DNA of 64,000 nucleotides from Sideroxyarcus sp. (GTDB taxonomy: Bacteria; Pseudomonadota; Gammaproteobacteria; Burkholderiales; Gallionellaceae), in assembly GCA_030651895.1 (NCBI GenBank), contig JAUSBR010000013.1, positions 101,956 through 165,955 of the forward strand. The letters are read 5' to 3'. Below are positions 37,161-46,771 of the stretch, piece by piece. The notes under the pieces were generated by a model. The model was not told the origin of the DNA and did not search any database. It saw nothing but the letters and a program-made list of their open reading frames with translations. The position numbers were made by a program, and so were the translations under genes. Position 1 is the first letter of the stretch. Each line of letters opens with the position of its first letter.

Positions 37161-39446
37161 ATGAAATTAATAAAACTGGCGGGTTTGCTCCCGTTGTTGT
37201 GTACCACATCCGTTTGGGCGATCGAACCTTTCACCATCAAGGATATCCGCGTCGAAGGCATACAACGTACCGAGGCCGGTACGGTGTTCAGCTATTTGCC
37301 GGTGAAGGTCGGCGACACGCTGAACGACGAGCGCGCAACCGCCTCGTTGCGCGCCTTGTTCGCCACCGGCTTTTTCAAGGATGTGGAACTGAAGGCGGAG
37401 CAGGGTGTGCTGGTCGTGGTGGTCAAAGAGCGCCCGACCGTCGCCAGCGTCGAAGTGAACGGTGTGAAAGACTTCCCCAAGGACCAGTTGCGCGAAAATC
37501 TCAAAATCGTGGGATTGGCTGAAGGTCGCATCCTGGACAAGTCGGTGCTGGAAAAATCCGTGCAGGAACTGAAGCGCCAATATGTGGCGCGCGGCAAATA
37601 TGCGGTGGAAGTGAAATCCACGGTCACGGAACTCGAACGCAACCGCGTTGCGGTGAGTTTCGACGTGGAAGAGGGCTCAGCGTCCAAGATTCGCCGCATC
37701 AATATCGTCGGCAATCAAGCCTATACAGAAGACCAGTTGCTCGATGTCATGCAGCTCACCACGCCCGGCTGGTTCAGCTGGTACTCCAAGAACGACCAAT
37801 ACTCCAAGCAGAAGCTGTCGGCCGATATGGAAAGCCTGCGCACGTTCTACATGAACTCGGGCTACATGGATTTCAACATCGAGTCCACGCAAGTGTCCAT
37901 TTCGCCGGACAAGAACGACATTTTCATCACCCTCAACCTGACCGAGGGCGAAAAATACACCGTCTCGGCAATCAAGATTGCCGGCCCGCAGGCTGTGCTT
38001 GCGCACGAAGAAGCGCGCAAGCTGATTGATATCAAGCCCGGCGACACGCTGTCGCGCGAGGCGCTTACCGATTCCACGCGCAAGATCAGCGAGCGTCTGG
38101 GCGAAGACGGCTATGCCTTTGCCAACGTGAACGCGGTGCCCGATGTGGACAAGGCGAAACACCAGGTGGCGTTCACCTTCGTGATAGATCCGCTGCAGCG
38201 CGCCTACATCAGGCGCATCAACATTTCCGGCAACGAAAAAACCCGGGATGAGGTGATACGCCGCGAGTTCCGCCAAATGGAGAGCGGCTGGTTTGCCACT
38301 TCCAAGATCAAGAAATCCAAACAGCGCGTCGACCGCCTGAATTTCTTCGAGGAAGTGAACCTGGATACCTCGTCGGTACCGGGCACCAGCGACCAGATGG
38401 ACGTGAACCTGTCGGTGAAGGAAAAATCCACGGGCAGCATCCAGGCCGGTATGGGCTACGGCAGCTACGAAGGCCTGACTTTGTCGGGCGGCGTGAGCCA
38501 GGCCAATCTGTTCGGCACGGGCAACAGCCTCTCCACGCAGATCAATACCAGCAAAATCAACACGGTGTATTCACTTTCCTACACCAACCCCTATTACACC
38601 GACGACGGCATCAGCCGCGGCTTCGACGTATTCAAGCGCAAAACCAACGCCGACACGCAGTCATATACCAGCCAGTTCAACTCGGAAACCTACGGCGGCG
38701 GCGTGCGGTTTGGCGTGCCGATCAGCGACGACGAGGGCTTCCAGTACGGCCTGTCTACCGAAGTCACCTCCATGTATTTGACGTCGAGCAGCCCGCAACG
38801 CTACATCGACTACGTCAACACCTTCGGCGAAACGGTCAGAAACTATATCGGCGGCATCGGTTGGACGCGCGACACCCGCGACAGCGCCATACTTACCACC
38901 GAGGGTACGGTGCAACGCGCCTACCTGGAACTCGGCTTGCCGGGCTCGGTGCAGCGTTATTACCGAGTGACTTACAATCACCAGTGGTTTTATCCGCTGA
39001 GTCGCAATTTTACCTTCATGGCGAACGGGGATGTCGGCGTGGCTGACGGTTATGACGGCATGCCGTTGCCGGTCTTCAAGTATTTCAACGCGGGCGGCGT
39101 GGGCTCCGTGCGCGGCTACGATACCTATTCCCTGGGCCCCAGAGACCTGAGCGGCCTGTCGTTGGGCGGCGACAAGAAGCTGGTGGGCAATATCGAGATG
39201 CTGTTTCCCATACCCGGCATGGAAAAAGAGAAATCGGTGCGTTTAAGCGCGTTTATCGACGGCGGCCGTATCTACGGCGAAGGCGCACAGGTTCCGAGTT
39301 CCATGGGAATGCGCTATTCTGCCGGTCTGGCCGTGAGCTGGTTTTCGCCGGCAGGTCCGCTTAAACTGAGCTGGGCCAAGCCGTTGAACCCGCAGACGCA
39401 AGACAAGATACAGAACATCCAGTTCACGCTGGGCTCGATGTTCTGA
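37161..39446 (+). CDS. bamA: Outer-membrane protein assembly factor BamA
   Basis: BamA (761 aa) folds beta-barrels into the outer membrane. Signal peptide (1-20), five POTRA domains (about 22-420), and a 16-strand barrel with VRGYDTYSLGPRD (strand/loop L6 VRGF-like motif) and a C-terminal phenylalanine (TLGSMF). A TTG at 37149 is in frame, but ATG 37161 starts the signal peptide. Followed by its chaperone gene skp. Confidence 0.97.
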   Translation: MKLIKLAGLLPLLCTTSVWAIEPFTIKDIRVEGIQRTEAGTVFSYLPVKVGDTLNDERATASLRALFATGFFKDVELKAEQGVLVVVVKERPTVASVEVNGVKDFPKDQLRENLKIVGLAEGRILDKSVLEKSVQELKRQYVARGKYAVEVKSTVTELERNRVAVSFDVEEGSASKIRRINIVGNQAYTEDQLLDVMQLTTPGWFSWYSKNDQYSKQKLSADMESLRTFYMNSGYMDFNIESTQVSISPDKNDIFITLNLTEGEKYTVSAIKIAGPQAVLAHEEARKLIDIKPGDTLSREALTDSTRKISERLGEDGYAFANVNAVPDVDKAKHQVAFTFVIDPLQRAYIRRINISGNEKTRDEVIRREFRQMESGWFATSKIKKSKQRVDRLNFFEEVNLDTSSVPGTSDQMDVNLSVKEKSTGSIQAGMGYGSYEGLTLSGGVSQANLFGTGNSLSTQINTSKINTVYSLSYTNPYYTDDGISRGFDVFKRKTNADTQSYTSQFNSETYGGGVRFGVPISDDEGFQYGLSTEVTSMYLTSSSPQRYIDYVNTFGETVRNYIGGIGWTRDTRDSAILTTEGTVQRAYLELGLPGSVQRYYRVTYNHQWFYPLSRNFTFMANGDVGVADGYDGMPLPVFKYFNAGGVGSVRGYDTYSLGPRDLSGLSLGGDKKLVGNIEMLFPIPGMEKEKSVRLSAFIDGGRIYGEGAQVPSSMGMRYSAGLAVSWFSPAGPLKLSWAKPLNPQTQDKIQNIQFTLGSMF

Positions 39447-39465
39447 CCGCGACAAGGAGCTTGAG

Positions 39466-39981
39466 ATGAAGACGATTGGTTATGTGGGTCTGTTGTTTCT
39501 CGCATGCATCATGCAGGCCGCTGCGGGTGATTTCCGAATCGGCGTGGTGGATACCGAACGTATCCTGCGCGAATCCGACCAGGCTGTGCGCGCCGAGAAG
39601 AGAATCGAGCGCGAATTTGAAGCGCGTGACCAGGAAATCAAGAAACTGACCAAGCAAAGCAGGGAGCTGCAAACCTCCCTGGAAAAAGACGGTTCCACCA
39701 TGTCGGACACCGTGCGCCGGGGCAAAGAGCGCGAACTGGCCAATCTGAACCTGAGTCTGCAAACCATGCAGCGCGAATTCCGCGAAGACCTGAACCTGCG
39801 CAAGAACGAAGAATTGGCCGTGGTGTTGGCGCGTGCCGACAAGGCCATACGCGAGATCGCCGAGAGCGAGGGCTACGACGTCATTTTGCAGGAAGCGGTC
39901 TACCGCAATCCCAAAGTCGACATCACCGACAAGGTGCTCAAATACCTGTCCGCCGAGCCGTCTGACAAATCCGAGAAGTGA
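39466..39981 (+). CDS. skp: Periplasmic chaperone Skp/OmpH
   Basis: A 171-aa exported helical protein (signal 1-20, IGVVDTERILRESD, long coiled coil to about residue 130, then YDVILQEAVYRN). Skp carries unfolded outer-membrane proteins to BamA, encoded immediately upstream. Length and charge pattern are family-typical. Confidence 0.93.
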   Translation: MKTIGYVGLLFLACIMQAAAGDFRIGVVDTERILRESDQAVRAEKRIEREFEARDQEIKKLTKQSRELQTSLEKDGSTMSDTVRRGKERELANLNLSLQTMQREFREDLNLRKNEELAVVLARADKAIREIAESEGYDVILQEAVYRNPKVDITDKVLKYLSAEPSDKSEK

Positions 39982-40000
39982 TCTGAAAGAGCAGTTACAG

Positions 40001-41023
40001 ATGGAACGTACAGCCTACCGGTTGGCAGACATCGCGGCGCGCTTCGGCGGGCAGGTGGTGGGGGACGCCGAAACGAAAGTGCAGCAGATCGGCACCCTGG
40101 AAAAAGCCACAACGGGCCAGATCGCCTTCCTGGCCAATGCCAAGTACCGGCATCAGCTTGAAGGCAGCCGCGCCTCCGCCGTGATCCTGTCGCGCGCCGA
40201 TGCCGACGCCACGCAAATACCGCGCATCGTTTGCGACAATCCCTATTCGTATTTCGCGAAGCTTTCCGCGTTCCTGAATCCGCTGCCCGAGTGCGTACCC
40301 GCCATACACGCTTCCGCCGTCGTCGGCAAGGGCGCGCAGATATCGCCGCAAGCCCACATCGGTCCGCTGGTGACGGTGGGCGAGGGCGCGATCGTCGGCG
40401 CCGGAACGGTGGTGATGGCGGGATGCAGCATCGGCGACGGTGCGAAGCTGGGCGAGAACACGCTGCTGTATCCGCGCGTCACGGTGTATCACGGCTGCGT
40501 CATCGGCAACCACGTCATCCTGCATTCCGGCGCGGTAATCGGCGCCGACGGTTTCGGCATGGCCTGGGAAGACGGTCGCTGGTTGAAGATTCCGCAGATC
40601 GGCCGCGTGCTCATCGGCGACCATGTCGAGGTCGGTGCAAACACCACCATAGACCGCGGCGCGCTGGACGACACCGTGATCGAAGAAGACGTGAAACTGG
40701 ACAACCAGATACAGGTTGCGCACAACGTGCGCATCGGCGCGCACACCGCCATCGCGGGCTGCGTCGGCATCGCCGGTAGCGCCAACATCGGCAAGTATTG
40801 CCGCATCGGCGGCAGCGCGGGCATTCTGGGACATCTGAGCATTGCCGACGGGGTGGAGATTTCCTCGTTCACGCTGGTCAGCAAGTCGATACGTGAAAAG
40901 GGCGTATACAGCGGCATCTATCCGTTCAGCGACAAGGAAACTTGGCTGAAGAGCGCATCGCACCTGCGCCATCTGGACGACATGTTCGCGCGCATCAAGC
41001 AACTGGAAAAAGAAATTGAATAG
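40001..41023 (+). CDS. lpxD: UDP-3-O-acylglucosamine N-acyltransferase
   Basis: LpxD (340 aa) adds the second acyl chain in lipid A synthesis. N-terminal uridine-binding domain, then left-handed beta-helix hexapeptide repeats ([17 protein letters not shown] and many others), catalytic His in VAHNVRIG. The frame extends upstream into skp; ATG 40001 is chosen because [17 protein letters not shown] is the family N-terminus. Confidence 0.96.
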   Translation: MERTAYRLADIAARFGGQVVGDAETKVQQIGTLEKATTGQIAFLANAKYRHQLEGSRASAVILSRADADATQIPRIVCDNPYSYFAKLSAFLNPLPECVPAIHASAVVGKGAQISPQAHIGPLVTVGEGAIVGAGTVVMAGCSIGDGAKLGENTLLYPRVTVYHGCVIGNHVILHSGAVIGADGFGMAWEDGRWLKIPQIGRVLIGDHVEVGANTTIDRGALDDTVIEEDVKLDNQIQVAHNVRIGAHTAIAGCVGIAGSANIGKYCRIGGSAGILGHLSIADGVEISSFTLVSKSIREKGVYSGIYPFSDKETWLKSASHLRHLDDMFARIKQLEKEIE

Positions 41024-41040
41024 TTAAAGGGAGAAAAAGT

Positions 41041-41487
41041 ATGAGTACCGCGATGGACATCCATGAGGTGTTGGAGCATTTGCCGCACCGTTATCCGTTT
41101 TTGCTGATAGATCGCGTGCTCGAAGTCGTGCCGAACGAAAGCATCGTCGCGCTGAAGAATGTCACGATGAACGAACCGTTCTTTCCCGGCCACTACCCGC
41201 ACCATCCGGTGATGCCGGGCGTGCTGGTGATCGAGGCAATGGCCCAGGCGGCCGGCATCCTGTCTTTCAAAACGATGGAAAAATTGCCGAGCGACGATTC
41301 GGTGTACTACTTCGTCGGTATCGACAACGCCCGCTTCAAACGCCCGGTCGGTCCCGGCGACCAGCTGATTTTGAAAGCAGTGGTAACACTGAACAAGCGC
41401 GGCATGTGGAAATTCGCCTGCAAGGCCGAGGTGGATGGCCAGATCGCCGCAGAAGCCGAATTGATCTGTACCCTGAAGACCAAATAA
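41041..41487 (+). CDS. fabZ: 3-hydroxyacyl-ACP dehydratase FabZ
   Basis: FabZ (148 aa) dehydrates hydroxyacyl-ACP in fatty acid elongation. Hot-dog fold with [34 protein letters not shown] (given in part: the catalytic His and Glu lie here). AAAGGGAGA precedes the ATG. Its TAA overlaps the lpxA ATG by one base. Confidence 0.97.
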   Translation: MSTAMDIHEVLEHLPHRYPFLLIDRVLEVVPNESIVALKNVTMNEPFFPGHYPHHPVMPGVLVIEAMAQAAGILSFKTMEKLPSDDSVYYFVGIDNARFKRPVGPGDQLILKAVVTLNKRGMWKFACKAEVDGQIAAEAELICTLKTK

Positions 41488-42278
41488 TGGACAGCCTGCG
41501 TCATCCGACCGCGATCATTCATCCGAACGCGAACCTGGCCGAAGATGTCCGGGTCGGCCCGTATTCCATCATCGGCGAACACGTCGAGATCGGGGCGGGC
41601 ACGATCATCGGCCCGCATGTGGTGGTGGACGGCCACACCCGCATCGGCAAGGGCAACCATATCTTTCAGTTCAGCTCCATCGGCGAGATTCCGCAGGACA
41701 AGAAATACAAGGGCGAACCGACGCAACTGATCATCGGCGACAACAACACCATCCGCGAGAGCTGCACGCTCAATCTGGGCACGGTGCAGGACGGCGGCAT
41801 CACCTCCATCGGCAACGACAACTGGATCATGGCCTATGTGCATGTGGCGCACGACTGCCACATCGCCGACCACAACGTCATCGCCAACTCCGTGCAGTTC
41901 GCTGGGCACGTGACGGTCGGCAGCCACACCCTGATCGGCGGCATGAGCGGCATACACCAGTTCGTGCGCATCGGCGATTACGCCATGATCGGTTTCCAGA
42001 CGCGCTTGTCGCAAGACCTTCCCCCGTTTGTAACGGCCGTGGGCAACCCGGCAGAAGCCAAGGGCCCGCACCAGGAAGGTCCGCGCCGCGCCGGTTATTC
42101 CGCGCCGCGCGTCGACATGCTCAAGCAGATGTACCGCACGTTGTATCGAGCGGGCAGCAGCTTCGATGCCGCGAAAAAGGAAATCGAAGCGCTGCGCGGC
42201 CAGGTAGCCGACGCGGATGCCGACATCGAAAACATGCTGAATTTCCTGAACCACGCCAGCCGCGGTATCGTTCGTTAA
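41487..42278 (+). CDS. lpxA: UDP-N-acetylglucosamine acyltransferase
   Basis: LpxA (263 aa) performs the first step of lipid A synthesis. Left-handed beta-helix repeats, catalytic His in VHVAHDCHI, and a C-terminal helical domain. The frame is open upstream to 41406, but ATG 41487 gives the standard N-terminus (HPTAIIHPNANL) and a one-base overlap with fabZ. Confidence 0.97.
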   Translation: MDSLRHPTAIIHPNANLAEDVRVGPYSIIGEHVEIGAGTIIGPHVVVDGHTRIGKGNHIFQFSSIGEIPQDKKYKGEPTQLIIGDNNTIRESCTLNLGTVQDGGITSIGNDNWIMAYVHVAHDCHIADHNVIANSVQFAGHVTVGSHTLIGGMSGIHQFVRIGDYAMIGFQTRLSQDLPPFVTAVGNPAEAKGPHQEGPRRAGYSAPRVDMLKQMYRTLYRAGSSFDAAKKEIEALRGQVADADADIENMLNFLNHASRGIVR

Positions 42279-42283
42279 ACGCC

Positions 42284-43435
42284 ATGACCAATCCGGTAAA
42301 AACTATCGCCATCGTGGCCGGAGAAGCCTCCGGCGACCTGCTGGGCAGCCTGCTGATGGCCGCTATCAAGCAAGCCGCGCCCAACGTGCGCTTTACCGGC
42401 ATCGGCGGCCCCAAGATGCAATCGGTGGGCATGGAAGTCCTGTTCCCGATGGAAAAGCTCGCCGTGAACGGCTACGTCGAAGTGCTGCGCCATTACCGCG
42501 AACTCGTCGGCATTCGCCGCAGCTTGCGCAAACGTTTTATCGAGACACAGCCCGATCTTTTCATCGGCATCGACGCGCCGGATTTCAACCTTGATCTCGA
42601 ACTGGCGCTCAAGCAGCACGGCATAACCACTGTGCACTACGTCAGCCCCTCCATCTGGGCCTGGCGCGGCGAGCGCATCCACAAGATCAAGCAGGCCGTA
42701 TCGCGCATCCTGGCGCTGTTCCCGTTCGAAGCGCCGCTCTATGAGCAGGCCGGCGTGCCGGTCACCTATGTTGGCCATCCGCTGGCGGACATCCTGCCGG
42801 AGAAACCCAAGAAGATAGAGATGCGCGAACAGATGCGCATCATGCCGAGGACCGCCAAGGTATTCGCCTTGCTGCCGGGCAGCCGCCAGGGCGAAGTGCG
42901 ACGCCTTGCCAAAACGTATATCGAAACGGCCAAGCTGATCCTGCAGAAAGTGCCCGATGCGCAGTTCCTGGTGCCGCTGGCCAGCCGCGAGACGCGCACC
43001 ATATTCGAAAACGAAATATGGAAACAGGAAGCGCAACAACTGCCCATCACCCTGCTGTTCGGCCATGCCCACGACGCCATGATCGCCGCCGACGGCGCGC
43101 TGGTCGCTTCCGGCACGGCCACGCTGGAAGCCGCGCTGCTCAAATGCCCCATGGTCATCACCTACAAGATGCCCGCGCTGACGTACTGGATCGCCAAACG
43201 CAAGCAATACCTGCCGTATTTCGGACTGCCGAATATTCTTGCCGGGAAATTCGTCGTGCCGGAAATTCTGCAAGACGACGCAACGCCGGAGAATCTGGCG
43301 CAAGCACTGCTCAATCTGGTCGGCAACAAACACGCCGTGGCGGATCTGGAGCAGACCTTCACCCGCATGCACCAGACCTTGCGCCAGAACACCGCGCAGA
43401 AAGCGGCCGCAGCCATCCTGCCTTACTTGGCATGA
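42284..43435 (+). CDS. lpxB: Lipid-A-disaccharide synthase
   Basis: LpxB (383 aa), a GT-B glycosyltransferase joining the two acylated glucosamines. [40 protein letters not shown] and [10 protein letters not shown] are family signatures. Located 5 bp after lpxA. Its stop is followed by a composite palindrome that separates it from rnhB. Confidence 0.97.
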   Translation: MTNPVKTIAIVAGEASGDLLGSLLMAAIKQAAPNVRFTGIGGPKMQSVGMEVLFPMEKLAVNGYVEVLRHYRELVGIRRSLRKRFIETQPDLFIGIDAPDFNLDLELALKQHGITTVHYVSPSIWAWRGERIHKIKQAVSRILALFPFEAPLYEQAGVPVTYVGHPLADILPEKPKKIEMREQMRIMPRTAKVFALLPGSRQGEVRRLAKTYIETAKLILQKVPDAQFLVPLASRETRTIFENEIWKQEAQQLPITLLFGHAHDAMIAADGALVASGTATLEAALLKCPMVITYKMPALTYWIAKRKQYLPYFGLPNILAGKFVVPEILQDDATPENLAQALLNLVGNKHAVADLEQTFTRMHQTLRQNTAQKAAAAILPYLA

Positions 43436-43452
43436 ACCAGACTCGAAAACCG

Positions 43453-43578
43453 CGTCATACCGGCGCAGGCCGGTATCCAGCCAAAATAAATACCCGCGAA
43501 GCGGACAAAACATTGATGCAGGCCCGCTTTCGCGGGGGATATTTCCTCAACTGGATTCCGGCCTGCGCCGGAATGACG
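43453..43578. repeat. Composite inverted repeat between lpxB and rnhB
   Basis: The outer arms are CGTCATACCGGCGCAGGCCG... (43453-43480) and its near-perfect reverse complement (43551-43578). Between them an inner pair, ACCCGCGAAGCGG and CCCGCTTTCGCGGG, forms a second hairpin. The right arm supplies the bases just before the rnhB start. A related half-copy is at 54981-55035. Confidence 0.85.
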
Positions 43579-43580
43579 GC

Positions 43581-44156
43581 TTGATTTACACCGGCAATAC
43601 TCTCATCTGCGGCGTCGATGAAGCAGGGCGCGGCCCGCTGGCCGGGCCGGTGAGCGCCGCCGCCGTCATCCTCGATCCATCCCGTCCCATCGAAGGTCTG
43701 GCCGACTCCAAGAAACTCTCCGAGAAACAACGCGACCGTCTCGCCCCCATCATCCGCGAACGCGCACTGGCTTGGGCCGTCGCCTATGCCGAAGTCGGCG
43801 AGATCGACGAACTCAACATTTTGCATGCCACTTTGCTGGCCATGAAACGTGCCGTACAGGCGCTGCATATCCAGCCGCAGCAGGTGCTGGTGGACGGCCT
43901 GTACTGTCCGCAGACCGGCCTGCCCAGCCAGGCCATCGTCAAGGGCGACAGCAAGGTCGCGGCGATCTCGGCCGCCTCCATCCTGGCAAAAACCGCCCGC
44001 GACGAACTTATGCTGAAGCTGCACGAGCAATATCCGCAGTACGGCTTCGACGGCCACAAAGGCTATCCCACCGCCGCACATATCGCCGCATTGCGCGAAC
44101 ATGGCGTGTCCGACGTGCATCGCCGCAGTTTCAGGCCGGTGCGCGAGCTTTTGTAA
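43581..44156 (+). CDS. rnhB: Ribonuclease HII
   Basis: RNase HII (about 191 aa) removes ribonucleotides from DNA. Catalytic motifs [14 protein letters not shown] (Asp, Glu), [29 protein letters not shown] and [11 protein letters not shown] are intact. No ATG lies in frame near the expected start; the best candidate is TTG 43581, right after the repeat arm, with GGAA from the repeat as a weak ribosome site. In other genomes rnhB follows lpxB directly, so the repeat seems to have replaced the native start region. A second, diverged copy of the last 21 codons lies at 44319. Confidence 0.9.
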   Translation: MIYTGNTLICGVDEAGRGPLAGPVSAAAVILDPSRPIEGLADSKKLSEKQRDRLAPIIRERALAWAVAYAEVGEIDELNILHATLLAMKRAVQALHIQPQQVLVDGLYCPQTGLPSQAIVKGDSKVAAISAASILAKTARDELMLKLHEQYPQYGFDGHKGYPTAAHIAALREHGVSDVHRRSFRPVRELL

Positions 44157-44179
44157 CCAACTGCGAAAAAATTGGAAGC

Positions 44180-44313
44180 GTAGGTTGGGCAAAGCGTAGC
44201 GTGCCCAACGATAACCCCATGAATGCATGTTGGGCAGACTAGGCTTTCCCCGCAAGGGGGAGGCCGATGGGTCCCAACGGCTGCGCCGTTACCCATTCGC
44301 TCTGCCCAACCTA
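44180..44313. repeat. Two dispersed palindromes between rnhB and its tail copy
   Basis: At 44180-44210 GTAGGTTGGGCAAAGCG... forms a hairpin with GTGCCCAAC. At 44229-44313 is the second copy of the composite element seen at 5763-5847 (core CCCCGCAAGGGGG and AACGGCTGCGCCGTT) with GTTGGGCAG / CTGCCCAAC arms. They lie exactly between the intact rnhB end and the rnhB tail remnant. Confidence 0.85.
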
Positions 44314-44318
44314 CTAAA

Positions 44319-44382
44319 CTGCGAGAATATGGCGTATCCGACGTGCTTCGTCGCAGTTTCAGACCCGTGCACGAGCTTTTGT
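44319..44382 (+). pseudogene. Remnant of an rnhB 3' end
   Basis: These 64 bp match the last 64 bp of coding rnhB (44091-44154) at 55 positions. Both encode LRE(H/Y)GVSDV(H/L)RRSFRPV(R/H)ELL. Of nine differences six are synonymous, so the copy diverged under protein selection before it became a fragment. The stop codon is replaced by TCC. It is probably the tail of a displaced rnhB allele, not a recent duplicate. Confidence 0.8.
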
Positions 44383-44456
44383 CCCCGCTTTCCCAGGGGC
44401 CTTCACCGGGGATTTTTCGGTTATCCTCTCGCTACAAACAACCAACCAAAGACACC

Positions 44457-44921
44457 ATGATCCTATTCAAAGCCATCCACCTCATCGCCGTACTCATCTG
44501 GGTCGGCGGCATGTTCTTCGCCTACATGGTGTTGCGTCCCGCTGCCGTCGACGTGCTGCAACCGCCTGAGCGTCTGCGCCTGTGGGACAACGTGTTCCAC
44601 CGTTTTTTCAACTGGGTGTGGGGCGCGATCGGTCTAATCCTCGTCACTGGCTTTTACATGATCTATCTGTTTGGCGGCATGGCGCATGTGCAGATGCATG
44701 TTCACATCATGCTGCTGCTGGGACTGGTGATGACGGTTGTCTATTGCTATGTGTTTTTTGCGTACTACGTGCCGTTTACCCTGCATGTCGCCAAGGAACG
44801 CTGGAAAGAAGCGGGCGAGTTGCTGGGCAAGATTCGCAAACTGGTCGCGCTAAACCTGTCGCTGGGAATGATCACGGTCACAGTCGCGGTCATCGGGGTA
44901 GCGGGCGGGTTCGCGCGGTAG
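44457..44921 (+). CDS. CopD-like four-helix membrane protein
   Basis: A 154-aa integral membrane protein with four TM helices and histidines near helix ends (KAIHLIAVLIWVGGMFFAY, HRFFNWVW, HVQMHVHIMLL). This pattern fits small CopD-domain or related haem-binding membrane proteins. Function is not established. The long upstream frame from 44223 passes through the rnhB remnant and repeats; ATG 44457 is the natural start. A small membrane gene follows 43 bp later. Confidence 0.7.
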   Translation: MILFKAIHLIAVLIWVGGMFFAYMVLRPAAVDVLQPPERLRLWDNVFHRFFNWVWGAIGLILVTGFYMIYLFGGMAHVQMHVHIMLLLGLVMTVVYCYVFFAYYVPFTLHVAKERWKEAGELLGKIRKLVALNLSLGMITVTVAVIGVAGGFAR

Positions 44922-44964
44922 ACGGCAATTGCGTAACGAATATTAACGAAAGGAAAAATCGAAG

Positions 44965-45213
44965 ATGAACCAGAAAAACATCATCAGCATCGCAGCCTTC
45001 GCAGTATTGGGTTTGATTGTTGGCTACGCCATCTTTGGTAAATGGGCGGGCGAGTATGTCAGCTTGAAGACGCTATTCACGTTCGGCGGCAACGCATTCC
45101 AACGCGCCTTCCAGTCCGTTTCGGGCATTGAAGAAATGCGCACCAAGATATTGCTGTGCGGGGCGGCGGGCGCGGTGGTGGGGGTGTTGGCTTCGACCAG
45201 ATTCAAGAGGTAG
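44965..45213 (+). CDS. Small membrane protein, unknown function
   Basis: An 82-aa protein with two predicted TM segments (about 6-24 and 62-78) separated by a soluble loop, ending TRFKR. GAAAGGAAAAA precedes the ATG. I do not recognise a family. It may be co-transcribed with the CopD-like gene. A palindromic repeat begins 5 bp after the stop. Confidence 0.6.
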   Translation: MNQKNIISIAAFAVLGLIVGYAIFGKWAGEYVSLKTLFTFGGNAFQRAFQSVSGIEEMRTKILLCGAAGAVVGVLASTRFKR

Positions 45214-45217
45214 TAAT

Positions 45218-45247
45218 GTAGGGTGGGCACGTTTTATGTGCCCACGC
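45218..45247. repeat. GTAGGGTGGGCAC palindrome (single hairpin)
   Basis: GTGGGCAC-GTTTTAT-GTGCCCAC hairpin, the same unit as at 46351 and 60074, here in a single copy downstream of the small membrane protein. Confidence 0.8.
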
Positions 45248-45310
45248 TGTCGTCGGGCCGCAAACGCATGGACATATTAAACGGGTGCCCGGTTTGCAGA
45301 TTGATGCATC

Positions 45311-45904
45311 TCACTCGCCCAGTTGCATCCTCCGCACGTAGTGGCAGGTATAACCGTGCGGATTCTTCACCAGATATTTCTGGTGATAATCCTCGGCCTG
45401 CCAGAAATCCCCGAACGGCACGACCTCCGTCACCACCTTGGCCTTCCAGTCACCTGACGCATCCACGGTCTTGATGACCTCCTCCGCAGTGCGCTTCTGA
45501 TCCTCGTTCAGATAAAAGATCGCCGAACGGTATTGTGTGCCGACGTCGTTGCCCTGCTGGTTGCGCGTGGTGGGGTTGTGCATGCGGAAAAACTCGAACA
45601 GCAGGTGGCGGTAGGTGAGGCGCTTGGGATCGAACACGATCTTCAGCGATTCGGCATGGCCGCTGCTGCCGGTCTTCACAATGTTGTAAGTGGCATTCGG
45701 CGTCGTCCCGCCGGTGTAGCCGACTTCGGTATCTACCACGCCGGGAATCTGGCGCACCAATTCCTCCATCCCCCAGAAACAGCCGCCGGAGAGGTAAGCG
45801 GTTTGCTTGGTGTCGGGCATGGCGGCTCCTTTAGGTTCGGCATGGGCGCTGGCGGTGAAGAGCGCCAGCAGGATGAGCAGGGTGGGGCGGATCATTCTAT
45901 CCAT
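45311..45904 (-). CDS. msrA: Exported peptide methionine sulfoxide reductase MsrA
   Basis: MsrA (197 aa) reduces methionine-S-sulfoxide. Catalytic GGCFWGMEE, then GYTGG, FDP and the QYRSAIFY segment, ending HGYTCHYVRRMQLGE. A signal peptide (residues about 5-22, ending SAHA) sends it to the periplasm. There is no msrB next to it. A resolving Cys is probably that in YTCHY. Confidence 0.93.
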   Translation of the reverse strand: MDRMIRPTLLILLALFTASAHAEPKGAAMPDTKQTAYLSGGCFWGMEELVRQIPGVVDTEVGYTGGTTPNATYNIVKTGSSGHAESLKIVFDPKRLTYRHLLFEFFRMHNPTTRNQQGNDVGTQYRSAIFYLNEDQKRTAEEVIKTVDASGDWKAKVVTEVVPFGDFWQAEDYHQKYLVKNPHGYTCHYVRRMQLGE

Positions 45905-45946
45905 AATGTGTAGGTTGTTATAGCAAAGCCACGCTTGAGGATAAAG

Positions 45947-46282
45947 TCATGCCTTGGTATTAATGGCTTCACTCAACTTGGCCGATACGAACTCGGCTCT
46001 CGACGTGGAATTGTTAACCTGATTATTCTGCGCGCACCACTCAAAGAATTCTTCAGGGACGATCTGGCATTCAATCGCGCGAACGCCGGAACGCTGAAAC
46101 TCCCTGCGGGCTTTGACTGCCACCGCTTCCCATTTCGCAAACGAGTCCTCGAAGCATTCAGGGTCGGTTGCGGCGGCCTTCACTTGCGACCAGGTTTCTT
46201 CGGTATACCAGGTGACGGCCACGATGAGTGACTGGCTGCGGTTCTTTGCTTTCAGGCGTTGCTGGAGGGATGGTTTTTTCAT
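45947..46282 (-). CDS. Hypothetical protein, possible cassette gene
   Basis: A 111-aa soluble, charged protein (MKKPSLQQRLKAKNRSQ..., WYTEETWSQVKAAATDPE). I recognise no domain. Its orientation and base composition fit the minus-strand cassette genes further right, but no clear attC is found on either side. It could be the last cargo gene of that array or independent. Confidence 0.55.
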   Translation of the reverse strand: MKKPSLQQRLKAKNRSQSLIVAVTWYTEETWSQVKAAATDPECFEDSFAKWEAVAVKARREFQRSGVRAIECQIVPEEFFEWCAQNNQVNNSTSRAEFVSAKLSEAINTKA

Positions 46283-46350
46283 GTGTGCAAGTGAGTTCTG
46301 AAATATGGCGTAATGCCTGTTGGTGCAGGCTGTTAATGGGTATCGTCAAC

Positions 46351-46429
46351 GTAGGGTGGGCACGTTTAATGTGCCCACGCGTTTGCAGGTTGGCTTCCGC
46401 GTGGGCACATGAAACGTGCCCACCCTGCC
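46351..46429. repeat. Paired GTAGGGTGGGCAC palindromes
   Basis: Two hairpin units in inverted order: GTAGGGTGGGCACGTTTAAT-GTGCCCACGCG and CGCGTGGGCACATGAAACGTGCCCACCCTG, split by a short linker. Same family as 45218 and 60074. It sits just downstream of the broken parE, where an attC-like half (CCCTGCGCTCAAGC) is also seen at about 46432-46447 on the minus strand. Confidence 0.85.
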
Positions 46430-46476
46430 TGGCTGCTTGAGCGCAGGGCTTCGTGAAATACGCAGAAAATCCAAAC

Positions 46477-46771
46477 CTACCGCCTACCACCAGCGTAGCT
46501 CGGCTTCCGGTGCTGATGGCGCACGATCAAGATTAGTATATTGTTTTCCTGAGTTCGATATACGACCGAGTACGGGAAGACTTTGAGTGGGAAAGTTCTT
46601 CGCCCTTTCGTTGTTGGGGTGCCAATGCCGGGGTGTCCAACCAAGAACTTGGCGACGTGCACGAACTCTTCGAGAATAACGCCCAGCAACCACAGGTCCG
46701 GCGTGCTCGGAGTAAAAATAGAGGGCGTTGGCAACGTCATGCTCCGCCCCGGGGTGGAGCGTATAGGTCAT
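46477..46771 (-). pseudogene. Frameshifted ParE/RelE-type toxin gene
   Basis: The N-terminal part MTYTLHPGAEHDVANALYF, EHAGPVVAG lies in one frame. The C-terminal part EEFVHVAKFLVGHPGIGTP, RRTFPLKVFPYSVVYR and VRHQHRKPSY lies in the next frame. Joined by removing one base near 46669-46675 (GCGTTATTCTCGAAG), they give a normal ParE-like toxin of about 97 aa. The gene overlaps its antitoxin by ATGA. It is a recent single-base disruption unless a sequencing error or programmed shift explains it. Confidence 0.8.

Noticed and set aside
44223..44456. N-terminal extension of the CopD-like protein
   Set aside because: The extra 78 codons run through a dispersed repeat and the rnhB remnant, so the frame is open by chance.
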